Source: COMBO-56-21 sp041559015 (GTDB taxonomy: Archaea; Thermoplasmatota; Thermoplasmata; UBA10834). From it: 35,062 nucleotides of DNA. The stretch spans positions 1-35,062 of the forward strand of contig JBFFED010000014.1 of NCBI GenBank assembly GCA_041559015.1. Reading direction: 5' to 3'. Under the pieces are notes generated by a model. It saw only the letters and a list, made by a program, of their open reading frames with translations, did not search any database and was not told the origin of the DNA. Both the position numbers and the translations under genes were made by a program. This document shows, in pieces, positions 14,641 to 21,756 of this stretch; position 1 is the stretch's first letter; each line of letters opens with the position of its first letter.

Positions 14641-16038
14641 CTATGAAGACCGAGGTTCTTCCCTCAGATTCAGGCCCAGCTCGGACATGGTCTTCTTGAA
14701 GGATCGGATGACCTTGCTGTACTCCTTGGTCGGCCGCCTTGCGTCAGAGTCCCAGCATTCATGCACGGTCTTGCCCAGCGGTGGGTCCTTCAGTCTGGGT
14801 TCGTAGGATTTCAGAAGCGCCCTGCAGATCTCGTCTGCATCCTGCCGGCTGATGCCGGCAGCCGCATGGGCGGACTCGGCGGTGATCCGCGGCTCGACGG
14901 GTGTCTCCCTGTCCTCATACTTGTTGGTCGCATATCCACCTGACTCGATTGAAAGGCCGGAAGCGACCGCAGCAATCGCTGAAGCGGAGGACTCCTTGAG
15001 GCACATTTCCGTGCACGGCCCTGCGGCCGTATAGTTCAGGCTGAGCGATAGAAGATGCGTGTTCCTGCTGATGGCCTGGGCCATCGTGCTTATTATCCAG
15101 AGCATCTCCCTGCTGCTGTTGGACACGTGACGCAGATGGAGAGGGAATGGGATGAGGTAGCTGGTTCCGAGGGTCAGGACCGCCATCATGTGCGTCGCCA
15201 CCGTGCAGACCGCGGTGCCCTCTGGGCCGCCCGAATAGCCTCCCATCAATGGCGAGAAGTCGCATCCGACCGCGCCGCCCATCGAGTGAACCACCACTGA
15301 CTTGTTCAAGCGCTGGAAGTCGATCTTCATCGGGTCCATGCTCGCGATCATGTACCCGTCCGATGGGCGCATGCCATATCTGGGATGAAGAGCGGCCGCG
15401 AAGGAGACATCGCATTCGGCCGTGGCTAGGGAGTTCATGAACGGTATGCCCTGCCTGCCGGCCCTGTTGCACGCCTCCCTGCCGAGAACGGCGTTCCTCA
15501 TAGCAGCGAGGACCTCGAGCGGAGAGCCGGGCCTGATCCGCATTCCACCCACGCGCGTGAGCGCGGGTGTGGTTATGGCGTTGGTCTCCGGTATCTCGGC
15601 GTAGCCCTCCATCAGCTTCAGGAACACAGATTCGCTGGAGACCGCGCCACCCCCCGCGCCCAAGAGGCACCACGGTGGCGTCCTGTCGCCTGGTTTGCGG
15701 GCGACGAACTTCTTCCTGTCCTTGCCCTCGCCGAAATACATCTCGGACGGGGCAGCCCTCAGAGCTTCCCTGATCTCCGCCTCAGTGAAGGAGATGACAC
15801 GTCCGGTTGTCATGCAGTAAGCCCCCACCTCCGCCATGACCTCGAAGCCCGCTCTGAACACATCATCCGCAAGGGAATCATCACTGGGGACGGGGTTCTC
15901 GGGGTCGTACTTGATGCCGTGCTCCCTGACCTTCTCCTGAACCTTAGACGAGAACCTCCGGAGCTGATAATCGTTCTCGCTCAAGGGCATTCCGTTGAGG
16001 GCTTTGTCCATCACATCCAAGATCTGCACCAAGTTCAA
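14641..16038 (-). CDS. MtmB-family (monomethylamine methyltransferase-like) protein lacking pyrrolysine
   Basis: A 465-residue TIM-barrel protein homologous to monomethylamine:corrinoid methyltransferase MtmB. Shared blocks with the Methanosarcina protein, recalled from memory, include FRAGFEVMAEVGAYC, SPLEVLAA, AGRQG, MGGYSGGPEGTAVCTVATHM, REMLWIIS and AAGPCTEMCLKESSASAI. In MtmB the in-frame amber codon for pyrrolysine (Pyl202) follows AGRPGMGV; here the aligned position is Met201 (ATG at 15436-15438). The residues that hold the Pyl substrate adduct (Glu229, Glu259, Gln333) align with Met, Asp and Leu. Start is TTG 16038 with an aaggag SD. The stop is TAG, but reading through it adds only four residues. 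No corrinoid protein or RamA gene is in the window. By analogy with Pyl-less MttB homologues such as MtgB, it may demethylate another substrate through a corrinoid protein; that is inference. Confidence 0.85.
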   Translation of the reverse strand: MNLVQILDVMDKALNGMPLSENDYQLRRFSSKVQEKVREHGIKYDPENPVPSDDSLADDVFRAGFEVMAEVGAYCMTTGRVISFTEAEIREALRAAPSEMYFGEGKDRKKFVARKPGDRTPPWCLLGAGGGAVSSESVFLKLMEGYAEIPETNAITTPALTRVGGMRIRPGSPLEVLAAMRNAVLGREACNRAGRQGIPFMNSLATAECDVSFAAALHPRYGMRPSDGYMIASMDPMKIDFQRLNKSVVVHSMGGAVGCDFSPLMGGYSGGPEGTAVCTVATHMMAVLTLGTSYLIPFPLHLRHVSNSSREMLWIISTMAQAISRNTHLLSLSLNYTAAGPCTEMCLKESSASAIAAVASGLSIESGGYATNKYEDRETPVEPRITAESAHAAAGISRQDADEICRALLKSYEPRLKDPPLGKTVHECWDSDARRPTKEYSKVIRSFKKTMSELGLNLREEPRSS

Positions 16039-16114
16039 TCCGCTCCTTACGACACGATACGGCCATGGGGATAGCGCATGGCAACTCTCGAGCAGCCCCG
16101 AATTCGCGTGCGCG

Positions 16115-16123
16115 TATAAGAAT
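16115..16123. promoter_or_regulatory. TATA-like element between MtmB-like and GAF genes
   Basis: TATAAGAAT on the plus strand, ATTCTTATA on the minus strand. It could serve the MtmB-like gene (leader about 50 bases) or the zinc-ribbon/GAF gene (leader about 65 bases). Confidence 0.35.
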
Positions 16124-16208
16124 GAATTCCTGCCCAGGCAGCCCGTTCAGTTGCCTATGACCAGAAGAAACATACCTACGCTAAGACCATTCGTGAGCGG
16201 AAGGGAAG

Positions 16209-16988
16209 ATGCGCTGTCCTGAATGTGGTTCAGACAGTCAATCGACCAGCGGGGTCTGCAGCGAATGCGGCAAACCCTTCAACCCCCTCAGGGGAACGAC
16301 AAGGCCTGGAGTCACTGACACGTCCACTGGCAGGTCGCAGCCTCATACCAGATCGTACGGAAAGGCGGGGACCTCCTATGTGGATCACAGGGACATCCCG
16401 CTCAGACTCAAGTTCGAGTACTCACACACACTGAAAGACCAGACGCAGAAGGCGCTCGAATCACTCCAGAGCCTGCTGGCGCATTTCACCAAACCAATCA
16501 TAGATGTGGACGAACTCATGCAGCAGATTGCCGACACAATCTGCAGGCAATTCGGAATCGACAGCGTGGCCATCGGGCTCAAGGACCCTGAGGATGGGAA
16601 GTATAGGTATTCGATTACGTCTGGCTATCGCGAGGAGGCGGTCCAGAACCTGAAGCAGCTTGCCTATACCCTTGACGATTTCTACAAGGACGATTCATAC
16701 AGAGGCACATTCATCAGCAAGCAGACGAAGATCTTCCTAGCGGAGGACAATGAGTACAAGGACCTTGACAAGGTGGCCTACAACCGGCCCATGCTGCTGG
16801 GCCTCAAGAGGCGCTCCCTCAACGACGCACTCGAGGCTGACTACCTGGATTCTTTCATCCTCGGCGCCAACGAGGAACTGCTCGGCTGGATAGAGATCTC
16901 TGGCACGAGGACCGGCAAGCTTCCTGACGCGGTCACCATTCGATGGGTGGAGACCGCAGGCGCAATAATCGCTGCGGCCCTAAGGTGA
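16209..16988 (+). CDS. Zinc-ribbon plus GAF-domain protein
   Basis: A 259-residue soluble protein. An N-terminal zinc ribbon (C3, C6, C17, C20) leads to a polar low-complexity linker (about 25-60). A long helix and a GAF domain follow (about 75-258), with the pattern LMQQIADTICRQFGIDSVAIGL and ELLGWIEISGTRTG typical of GAF folds. GAF domains bind cyclic nucleotides, tetrapyrroles or other small ligands, or sense redox and light; no ligand Cys or His is obvious. There is no kinase, phosphatase or DNA-binding output, so the zinc ribbon may make the output contact. SD aaggga lies just before the ATG. It is divergent from the MtmB-like gene, and co-regulation is possible. Confidence 0.78.
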   Translation: MRCPECGSDSQSTSGVCSECGKPFNPLRGTTRPGVTDTSTGRSQPHTRSYGKAGTSYVDHRDIPLRLKFEYSHTLKDQTQKALESLQSLLAHFTKPIIDVDELMQQIADTICRQFGIDSVAIGLKDPEDGKYRYSITSGYREEAVQNLKQLAYTLDDFYKDDSYRGTFISKQTKIFLAEDNEYKDLDKVAYNRPMLLGLKRRSLNDALEADYLDSFILGANEELLGWIEISGTRTGKLPDAVTIRWVETAGAIIAAALR

Positions 16989-17021
16989 GAGCAGAAGAGG
17001 CGTGGCGGCACCTGACCAGAC

Positions 17022-18248
17022 TCATGAGACCGGCTTGATGTCTTTGAAGAGACGGTAGAAGAGTATTATGCCAAGCGAGTACAACGCGGTAGCGAGGAAG
17101 AAGGGGAGAGAGTAGCTCCCCTGGTCCAGCAGAAAGCCGCCGACCACTGTGGTCGCCGAGTTCGGCAGACGCCAGACGACCGCGTTGACAGCACTCGCCA
17201 CCCCCCGTTCCTCCTTCTGCACGATGCCCATCAGATATGCGTCAAGGAGCGGCATGGCCATGTTCATCAGCACTGCCCTGACCAAGTAGAGCACTGCAGC
17301 AATGACCGCCATGTTCGCGAACGCAAGACTGAACATGAACACGGTCGAAAGCGATTGAGTGATGACTATCGCGAATATGATGCCGTACCTCCTGGCCAGA
17401 CCCGAGCTGGTGAACGCCGCCAGTCCCATAGCCACGCCCGAGACCATCAAGAGGGGCCCAGTGTAGGTGTCGCCGACACCGAACTTGAATAGGAACCAGG
17501 TCGGTATGAGAGGGATTATCAGGCCCGCGCCCAGGCCGATCAAGGTGTTCACGCCGGAGAACTTCACCAGTATCCTGAGGCTATCCCTCCGAATCACCCT
17601 CTCTCCAGGCCGCATTTCCTCTCGCAGGTTCTTGAGAAGGAGCCAGATGAATATGGCAGAGATGAGACTAAGGGCTCCGAGGAGCATGAGCGCCCCGATA
17701 TGCACCGAATAGGAGCTCCAGCCAGTAGCGGCTTCCACCCACGGGAAGAGTCCAGGAAGTGCGAACCCAAGGCCGAATGTCATGGTGCCTATGACAAATG
17801 AGAGGGCGAACGCGGATGGCCGCTTCTCCTGGTCCGTGAGGTCAGCGATGAGGGCATTCCAGCTCGTCATGAAGGCGACTTCGACAGCCCCCATGGCCAC
17901 AGATGCCAGTAGAAGGTGTTGCATCTCGTGGGTGATGGCGAAGACGAAGAGGAGCGGGGAGGTACCGGTCATCCCGGCTATCAGGAGCCATTTCCTGCCT
18001 TTCCTGTCAGCGAATATGCCTACTGGTATCGCGAGGACGACGAACGTGACGCCGATGACAGTGACTAGTAGCCCGACATCGGTGCCCGTGAGGCCCACGT
18101 CAGGTGTGACGAGGTAGCCAGGGATGAAGATGAGAAGGTATCCATAACTCATGTTGCCGAACGAGGAGAGGTAGATCAACCACCTGACAGTCGGTGGTGT
18201 CTCGACGAATATCTTGCCGAGATTGAATCTACCTCTCCCTGCCTGCAT
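17022..18248 (-). CDS. MFS transporter (12 TM)
   Basis: A 408-residue major facilitator with about twelve hydrophobic helices. The loop between helices 2 and 3 reads GIFADRKGRKWLL, the MFS signature 'G.laDr.GRr..l', and a weaker copy, SGLARRYGI, lies between helices 8 and 9. The N-terminal 22 residues are cytoplasmic and basic. Substrate is unknown; family relatives export drugs or sugars. It converges with the GAF gene (33 bases between stops). Confidence 0.87.
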   Translation of the reverse strand: MQAGRGRFNLGKIFVETPPTVRWLIYLSSFGNMSYGYLLIFIPGYLVTPDVGLTGTDVGLLVTVIGVTFVVLAIPVGIFADRKGRKWLLIAGMTGTSPLLFVFAITHEMQHLLLASVAMGAVEVAFMTSWNALIADLTDQEKRPSAFALSFVIGTMTFGLGFALPGLFPWVEAATGWSSYSVHIGALMLLGALSLISAIFIWLLLKNLREEMRPGERVIRRDSLRILVKFSGVNTLIGLGAGLIIPLIPTWFLFKFGVGDTYTGPLLMVSGVAMGLAAFTSSGLARRYGIIFAIVITQSLSTVFMFSLAFANMAVIAAVLYLVRAVLMNMAMPLLDAYLMGIVQKEERGVASAVNAVVWRLPNSATTVVGGFLLDQGSYSLPFFLATALYSLGIILFYRLFKDIKPVS

Positions 18249-18270
18249 CCTAGAGTTCAGCCCCGAGACC

Positions 18271-18292
18271 GCCCCTCACAAGGGCAGGCTTC
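18271..18292 (+). repeat. Hairpin repeat copy 1
   Basis: GCCCCTCACAAGGGCAGGCT forms a short stem (GCCC/GGGC) and resembles the copy at 18511-18532, matching in about 16 of 20 positions. Confidence 0.35.
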
Positions 18293-18510
18293 GGGAGCTC
18301 AGGAGCGGCCTCCTTGGGGCCGCGCATGTCCCTGGCGTGGCCCCTGTTCGATGCCCCCGCAAGCAGCCATGAGGGGTTCCTGTCTCCGAACTCCGTTCTG
18401 GAGTATTTTGAGGCTTCGGCGTCTACCCTTCGGCAATTGTGCAGGAGCAGCGATCTGTGCGTCGGAATCTGCATCACGCATTCCACCTCCCCATTCGAAT
18501 CTGCGCCTCC

Positions 18511-18532
18511 GCCCTTGCGAAGGGCAGGTTCT
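18511..18532 (+). repeat. Hairpin repeat copy 2
   Basis: GCCCTT and AAGGGC form a perfect 6-bp stem with a GCG loop, followed by AGG(t)T as in copy 1, 240 bases upstream. Confidence 0.35.
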
Positions 18533-18591
18533 CATGGCGCCCCTTTGCTGACACAGCGCGTCTTGTCTCGCGGCCGTCTCTGAGGAGGATC

Positions 18592-18699
18592 ATGGTCAAT
18601 GTGGACAGGGCTGGAAGCGCCTGGAAGTGTCTCTTCTCGTTCATCTTTCCGTTTGGGATGTTCTTACTCGTGTTTTCACCAACCAAACTTCTGTTTTAG
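18592..18699 (+). CDS. Possible 35-residue single-helix membrane peptide
   Basis: ATG 18592 is preceded by gaggagg (18582-18588) and opens a frame of 35 codons ending in TAG. After a short polar start (MVNVDRAGSAWK), residues 13-30 are strongly hydrophobic (CLFSFIFPFGMFLLVFSP), enough for one membrane span, and the tail is TKLLF. The good SD and the single-helix composition argue for a real small protein. The size and lack of any known family argue for caution. Its stop codon lies inside the first palindrome upstream of the ArsR-like gene. Confidence 0.3.
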   Translation: MVNVDRAGSAWKCLFSFIFPFGMFLLVFSPTKLLF

Positions 18700-18724
18700 T
18701 AATACACATCTAGGTTATTAAAAC
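18693..18724. promoter_or_regulatory. Inverted repeat, probable operator of the ArsR-like gene
   Basis: GTTTTAGTAA (18693-18702) and TTATTAAAAC (18715-18724) are reverse complements with one mismatch, separated by 12 bases, about 25 bases upstream of the TATA box. The spacing suits a dimeric winged-helix regulator or an activator site. Confidence 0.45.
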
Positions 18725-18727
18725 TTG

Positions 18728-18754
18728 TGTTTCATTAAGGGAAACAATTATAAT
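18728..18754 (+). promoter_or_regulatory. Promoter with TGTTTC/GAAACA palindrome for the ArsR-like gene
   Basis: TGTTTC (18728-18733) and GAAACA (18741-18746) form a perfect 6-bp inverted repeat that touches the TATA box ATTATAAT (18747-18754). Transcription would begin near 18778, 12 bases before the ATG. A protein bound here would cover the BRE and block TFB, as expected for autorepression. Confidence 0.5.
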
Positions 18755-18789
18755 AGCGTTAAGTCATATGTTTCAACGGTGGCGCGCAC

Positions 18790-19392
18790 ATGAAGACAAT
18801 CAAGCTCATCAAGGACCCCGCGGCTTTCAACCTACTGGCGGATGGCACGAGGAGGCGGATCATCCACCTGCTCAGGGCCAAGGAGAGGACCGTCAGCCAG
18901 ATTGCTGAGGAACTCGGCCTCACACCCCAAGCGATATACCACCACATCAGGAAGATGAAGGAAGCGGACCTCGTCGAGGTCGCCAAGGAGGAGCGGGTGG
19001 ACCACTTCATAGAGACCTATTACAGGGCGACGGCGGAGATATTCAACCTCTCTCACGGTGAGGGGAGCCGCGGCGCCGACGAGGAGAAGGCCATCAAGAA
19101 CATACTCGAGAACATGCCGAAGATAGGATTGGACGTCCCGTCCGATAGTGAGACAGTTTCAAAGCTGGTCGCCGCCGCCGCAATGCTGAAGTCCTGCGCA
19201 CAGGAGTCCAGCTGGTTCGACAAGGTCTCAGAGCTCGAGGACGTCGATTTCTTCGGCAAACAGACCATGGTAGAGTACGCGTGCATCGCTACCATGAGTG
19301 ACAAGGACTTCGAGGAATTCCTCGACAACCACAGGAACCTCAGGAAGCTCCTGAGGGCAGGCATGCAGGCCAGCGCGAATAAGAAGGCCTGA
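18790..19392 (+). CDS. ArsR-like winged-helix transcriptional regulator
   Basis: A 200-residue regulator. Residues 5-75 form a winged helix: DGTRRRIIHLLRAKERTVSQ (helices 1-2), then IAEELGLTPQAIYHHIRKMK (helix-turn-helix with recognition helix TPQAIYHHIRKM) and the wing LVEVAKEERVDHFIETYYRA. The C-terminal 120 residues are helical and not a known ligand domain; archaeal regulators of this type often bind drugs or metabolites there. The gene sits behind an unusually AT-rich control region with two palindromes, and is tail-to-tail with the ABC exporter operon. Autoregulation is likely, and control of the exporter is possible. Confidence 0.85.
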   Translation: MKTIKLIKDPAAFNLLADGTRRRIIHLLRAKERTVSQIAEELGLTPQAIYHHIRKMKEADLVEVAKEERVDHFIETYYRATAEIFNLSHGEGSRGADEEKAIKNILENMPKIGLDVPSDSETVSKLVAAAAMLKSCAQESSWFDKVSELEDVDFFGKQTMVEYACIATMSDKDFEEFLDNHRNLRKLLRAGMQASANKKA

Positions 19393-19460
19393 AGAAGACT
19401 GTCTGCGGTGAGGACCTGCGTGCTCCTCCCGATTCATGCGGATTCTGAGTCGTGGACCGG

Positions 19461-20567
19461 TCATCGTTCCTTCCACGACATCAGCCTGCTCCCGAGGCCA
19501 AAGAATATCAACCCGAGCGCCCCGACTATGACGAGGTTCACCAGTGCGACCTCGGAATTGCCCTCCAGCATCGTGGCCCTGAGTCCGTCGTTGAAGTATG
19601 TCAGGGGGAAGACCTTCGCTATTGTCTGGATGTATCCAGGCATCGTTTCGAGCTGGAAGAAGATCCCCGAGAGGAACATCATCGGGAACCCGACTGCGTT
19701 TGCCACAGCGGACGCGGACTCCGGGTCCCTGACAACCGAGCCGAGGAGCATGCCCATCGACAGGAACAGGAACACTCCGAGAGCGATGAAAGCGAAGGCC
19801 ATCGGGGTCAAGGTTGCGGTCATGTCGAAGAGCGCCCGGCCGACTGCAAAGGTGACCAGCAACGAGGCCATCAGCAGGACTGTGTAGAACGCGAACTTGG
19901 AGAGCAGCCACTCGTGCTTCTTCAGATTGGTTGTGGCGAGGAGCCTGAAGTATCCTCTGGTCTTGTACTCGGCGCAAGTCGAGGTTATCGTATACAGTGT
20001 ATTGGTCATCACGACCAGCCCGACCACCCCCGGGAGAAAGAAATCCATGAACGTGAGGCCGCCGAACTCCTCTGGTATCTCTGACCTGTAGCCCACGACT
20101 GGGGTGGTGTCCGTCAGAACGTTGCCCATCTCGGTCAGCGAGAACTCCACGATCTCAGCAAGAGTCGTGAATGAGGTGGTGCTGGGATCCCCGTAGACAA
20201 TAACCATTCCCTTCGCGCTGTGGTTCCCCGCGAGCGCGAGAGCTATCTGTTCCGAAAAGTTGCTGGGTATCAGAACCGCGGCGCGGAAATCTTCGTCCTT
20301 GAAGTACTGGTAGAAATCCACGTCAGCGGGGATGATCTCCACCTCGACGACCGTCATGTTGCTGAGTATGCCCATGTAGACTTCTGAGAACTGACCGTTG
20401 TCAAGGTTCTGGACCGGCATCGATATCTTGACATCCCCGGCGCCCGTGAATATGGCCCCGAAGATTAGGATCAGGAGTATCGGGAATGCGAACGCGAAGA
20501 ACATCGCGATTCCCGACCTGACGTACTGCTTGCCGAAGGCGACCATGTCTGCCATGATTCTGCTCAT
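19461..20567 (-). CDS. ABC-2 type transporter permease
   Basis: A 368-residue permease with the ABC-2 plan: a first membrane helix (about 18-40), a large external domain (about 42-200), then five helices (about 205-365). GYFRLLATTNLKKHEWLLSK is the cytoplasmic coupling region, and FPMMFLSGIFFQLETMPGYI is the conserved stretch before the last helices. Its ATG overlaps the stop of the ATPase gene by 4 bases (ATGA), showing translational coupling. It probably exports lipids, drugs or peptides with the adjacent ATPase. Confidence 0.9.
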   Translation of the reverse strand: MSRIMADMVAFGKQYVRSGIAMFFAFAFPILLILIFGAIFTGAGDVKISMPVQNLDNGQFSEVYMGILSNMTVVEVEIIPADVDFYQYFKDEDFRAAVLIPSNFSEQIALALAGNHSAKGMVIVYGDPSTTSFTTLAEIVEFSLTEMGNVLTDTTPVVGYRSEIPEEFGGLTFMDFFLPGVVGLVVMTNTLYTITSTCAEYKTRGYFRLLATTNLKKHEWLLSKFAFYTVLLMASLLVTFAVGRALFDMTATLTPMAFAFIALGVFLFLSMGMLLGSVVRDPESASAVANAVGFPMMFLSGIFFQLETMPGYIQTIAKVFPLTYFNDGLRATMLEGNSEVALVNLVIVGALGLIFFGLGSRLMSWKER

Positions 20568-21505
20568 TTCGCAAGCACCCCCTCGTCCATCTTCGTGCCG
20601 ACAACGCTGAGGAAGACGTCCTCGAGAGTCTGCTTCCTGGTGTACATATCTTTGACATTGAGTTCTATGGAGGCGAGCTTGGCGAGCACGGCTCTCATCT
20701 CGCTTGGGTCTGCTACTGGCACAAGCACATCACCCTCCTCCTCTGTCGCGCTGATACCCCTCCTCGTCACCTCATAGAGCCCGGCCTTGCCGGCTCCCGC
20801 AAGCACCACCACCGTGAGCTTGCCATGCCTGGCGATGAGCTCCGTCGGCGTTCCGCGTGCGACTATCTTGCCCCTGAGCATGATAGCCACGTCATCCGAC
20901 AGCTTCTCCGCCTCGTCAAGGTAGTGAGTGGTCAGAAGGACAGTCGTTCCCTTGTCCCTGATCTCCTCTATCAGCTTCCACAGGTCCCTTCTCGCCTTGG
21001 GGTCGAGGCCTGTGGTGGGCTCGTCAAGGAATAGGAGCTCTGGGCTGTTGATCACGGACAGTGCTATCCCCAGCCTTCGCTTCTCACCGCCGGAGAGTCT
21101 CTTGGACATGACCGATCTCCTGTCTGAGAGCCCGACCCTCTCAATCAGGTCATCTATGTCCTTCCTGGTGACATCCGCGTCGTACAGTCTCGCCCAGTAT
21201 TCGATGGCCTCAGGCGGCTTCAACATGTCAAACGGCTCGAAGTTCTGAGGCAGTATCCCGACCTTCTTCCGAATCGGGCCGTAGTCCTTGCTGACATCGA
21301 CGCCGAAGACCCGCGCAGTCCCTGAGGTCGGACTCCTGAGGCCTTCCAGTATCTCCACGGTCGTTGTCTTTCCCGCACCGTTCGGTCCCAGAAGGGAGAA
21401 GATCATCCCCTTTGGGATTGAGAAATCGACTCCGTCAACGGCCTTGACGGCTGGCGGGTAGTGCTTCACGAGCTCGGATACCTCTACAACGTTATCCGGC
21501 AACAT
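20564..21505 (-). CDS. ABC transporter ATP-binding protein (DrrA/CcmA-like)
   Basis: A 313-residue ATPase. Walker A is GPNGAGKT (residues 40-47), the Q-loop is ILPQNF (about 84-89), the signature is LSGGEKRRLGIA (137-148) and Walker B is LLFLDEPT (157-164), with the H-loop in LLTTHYLDEAEKL. The C-terminal 80 residues form the accessory domain of the drug-exporter type. The ATG at 21505 is preferred over the longer open frame to 21649 because aaggggggag lies directly upstream and the TATA box at 21551-21560 is downstream of the longer start. It is the first gene of the exporter operon. Confidence 0.92.
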   Translation of the reverse strand: MLPDNVVEVSELVKHYPPAVKAVDGVDFSIPKGMIFSLLGPNGAGKTTTVEILEGLRSPTSGTARVFGVDVSKDYGPIRKKVGILPQNFEPFDMLKPPEAIEYWARLYDADVTRKDIDDLIERVGLSDRRSVMSKRLSGGEKRRLGIALSVINSPELLFLDEPTTGLDPKARRDLWKLIEEIRDKGTTVLLTTHYLDEAEKLSDDVAIMLRGKIVARGTPTELIARHGKLTVVVLAGAGKAGLYEVTRRGISATEEEGDVLVPVADPSEMRAVLAKLASIELNVKDMYTRKQTLEDVFLSVVGTKMDEGVLAK

Positions 21506-21550
21506 CTCCCCCCTTGGAACGAAGTCTGTGACTGAAAGGGAGTGCGATTG

Positions 21551-21560
21551 ATGCATAAAT
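21551..21560 (-). promoter_or_regulatory. TATA box of the ABC exporter operon
   Basis: On the minus strand ATTTATGCAT lies about 50 bases before the ATG at 21505, with transcription expected near 21528 and an SD in the leader. Confidence 0.5.
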
Positions 21561-21647
21561 CCGTTGCCATGATCAGGTCTGCGAGACGAGATCCGGGAAG
21601 AATCGATTCGAAGAGGCTCTGGGACAGGGGTACGTCGGGACCTGGCC

Positions 21648-21667
21648 AAAAGACCTGAACGTCTTTT
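21648..21667. repeat. Perfect 7-bp inverted repeat between the ABC operon and heliorhodopsin
   Basis: AAAAGAC (21648-21654) and GTCTTTT (21661-21667) flank a 6-base spacer. It sits in the shared divergent promoter region and could bind a regulator dimer. Confidence 0.45.
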
Positions 21668-21711
21668 CGCAGGGATGAATAGAGCCCTATCCCGAACGTT
21701 TCAGGATTAGG

Positions 21712-21749
21712 CTATATATCCACCTCACTCCCCTCACAGGCGCAGGTGG
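21712..21749 (+). promoter_or_regulatory. Strong promoter and SD of the heliorhodopsin gene
   Basis: CTATATAT (21712-21719) is a near-consensus TATA box; transcription should begin near 21744. The SD aggtgg (21744-21749) lies 7 bases before the ATG at 21757. Transcription start and SD nearly coincide, so the leader is very short; a start a few bases earlier is likely. Confidence 0.5.
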
Positions 21750-21756
21750 TACTGGA

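Larger units (their letters stand above)
18249..18591. other. Gene-poor stretch with strong hairpins
   Basis: No convincing gene is present on either strand. The plus strand can form a 10-bp stem at 18316-18344 (GGGGCCGCGC with GCGTGGCCCC, one G-U pair, 9-base loop). Two related short hairpins lie at 18271-18285 and 18511-18525, and ACTCC/GGAGT followed by ATTTT is at 18390-18409. The stretch may encode a structured RNA or be the remnant of a lost gene. Confidence 0.4.

Noticed and set aside
14626..14643. TAG of the MtmB-like gene as a pyrrolysine codon
   Set aside because: Read-through adds only four residues before TGA, and the true Pyl position is internal and encodes Met.
18249..18591. 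Insertion sequence or integron-like attachment repeat
   Set aside because: The two short hairpin repeats are diverged, there is no transposase or integrase gene, and no target duplication was seen.
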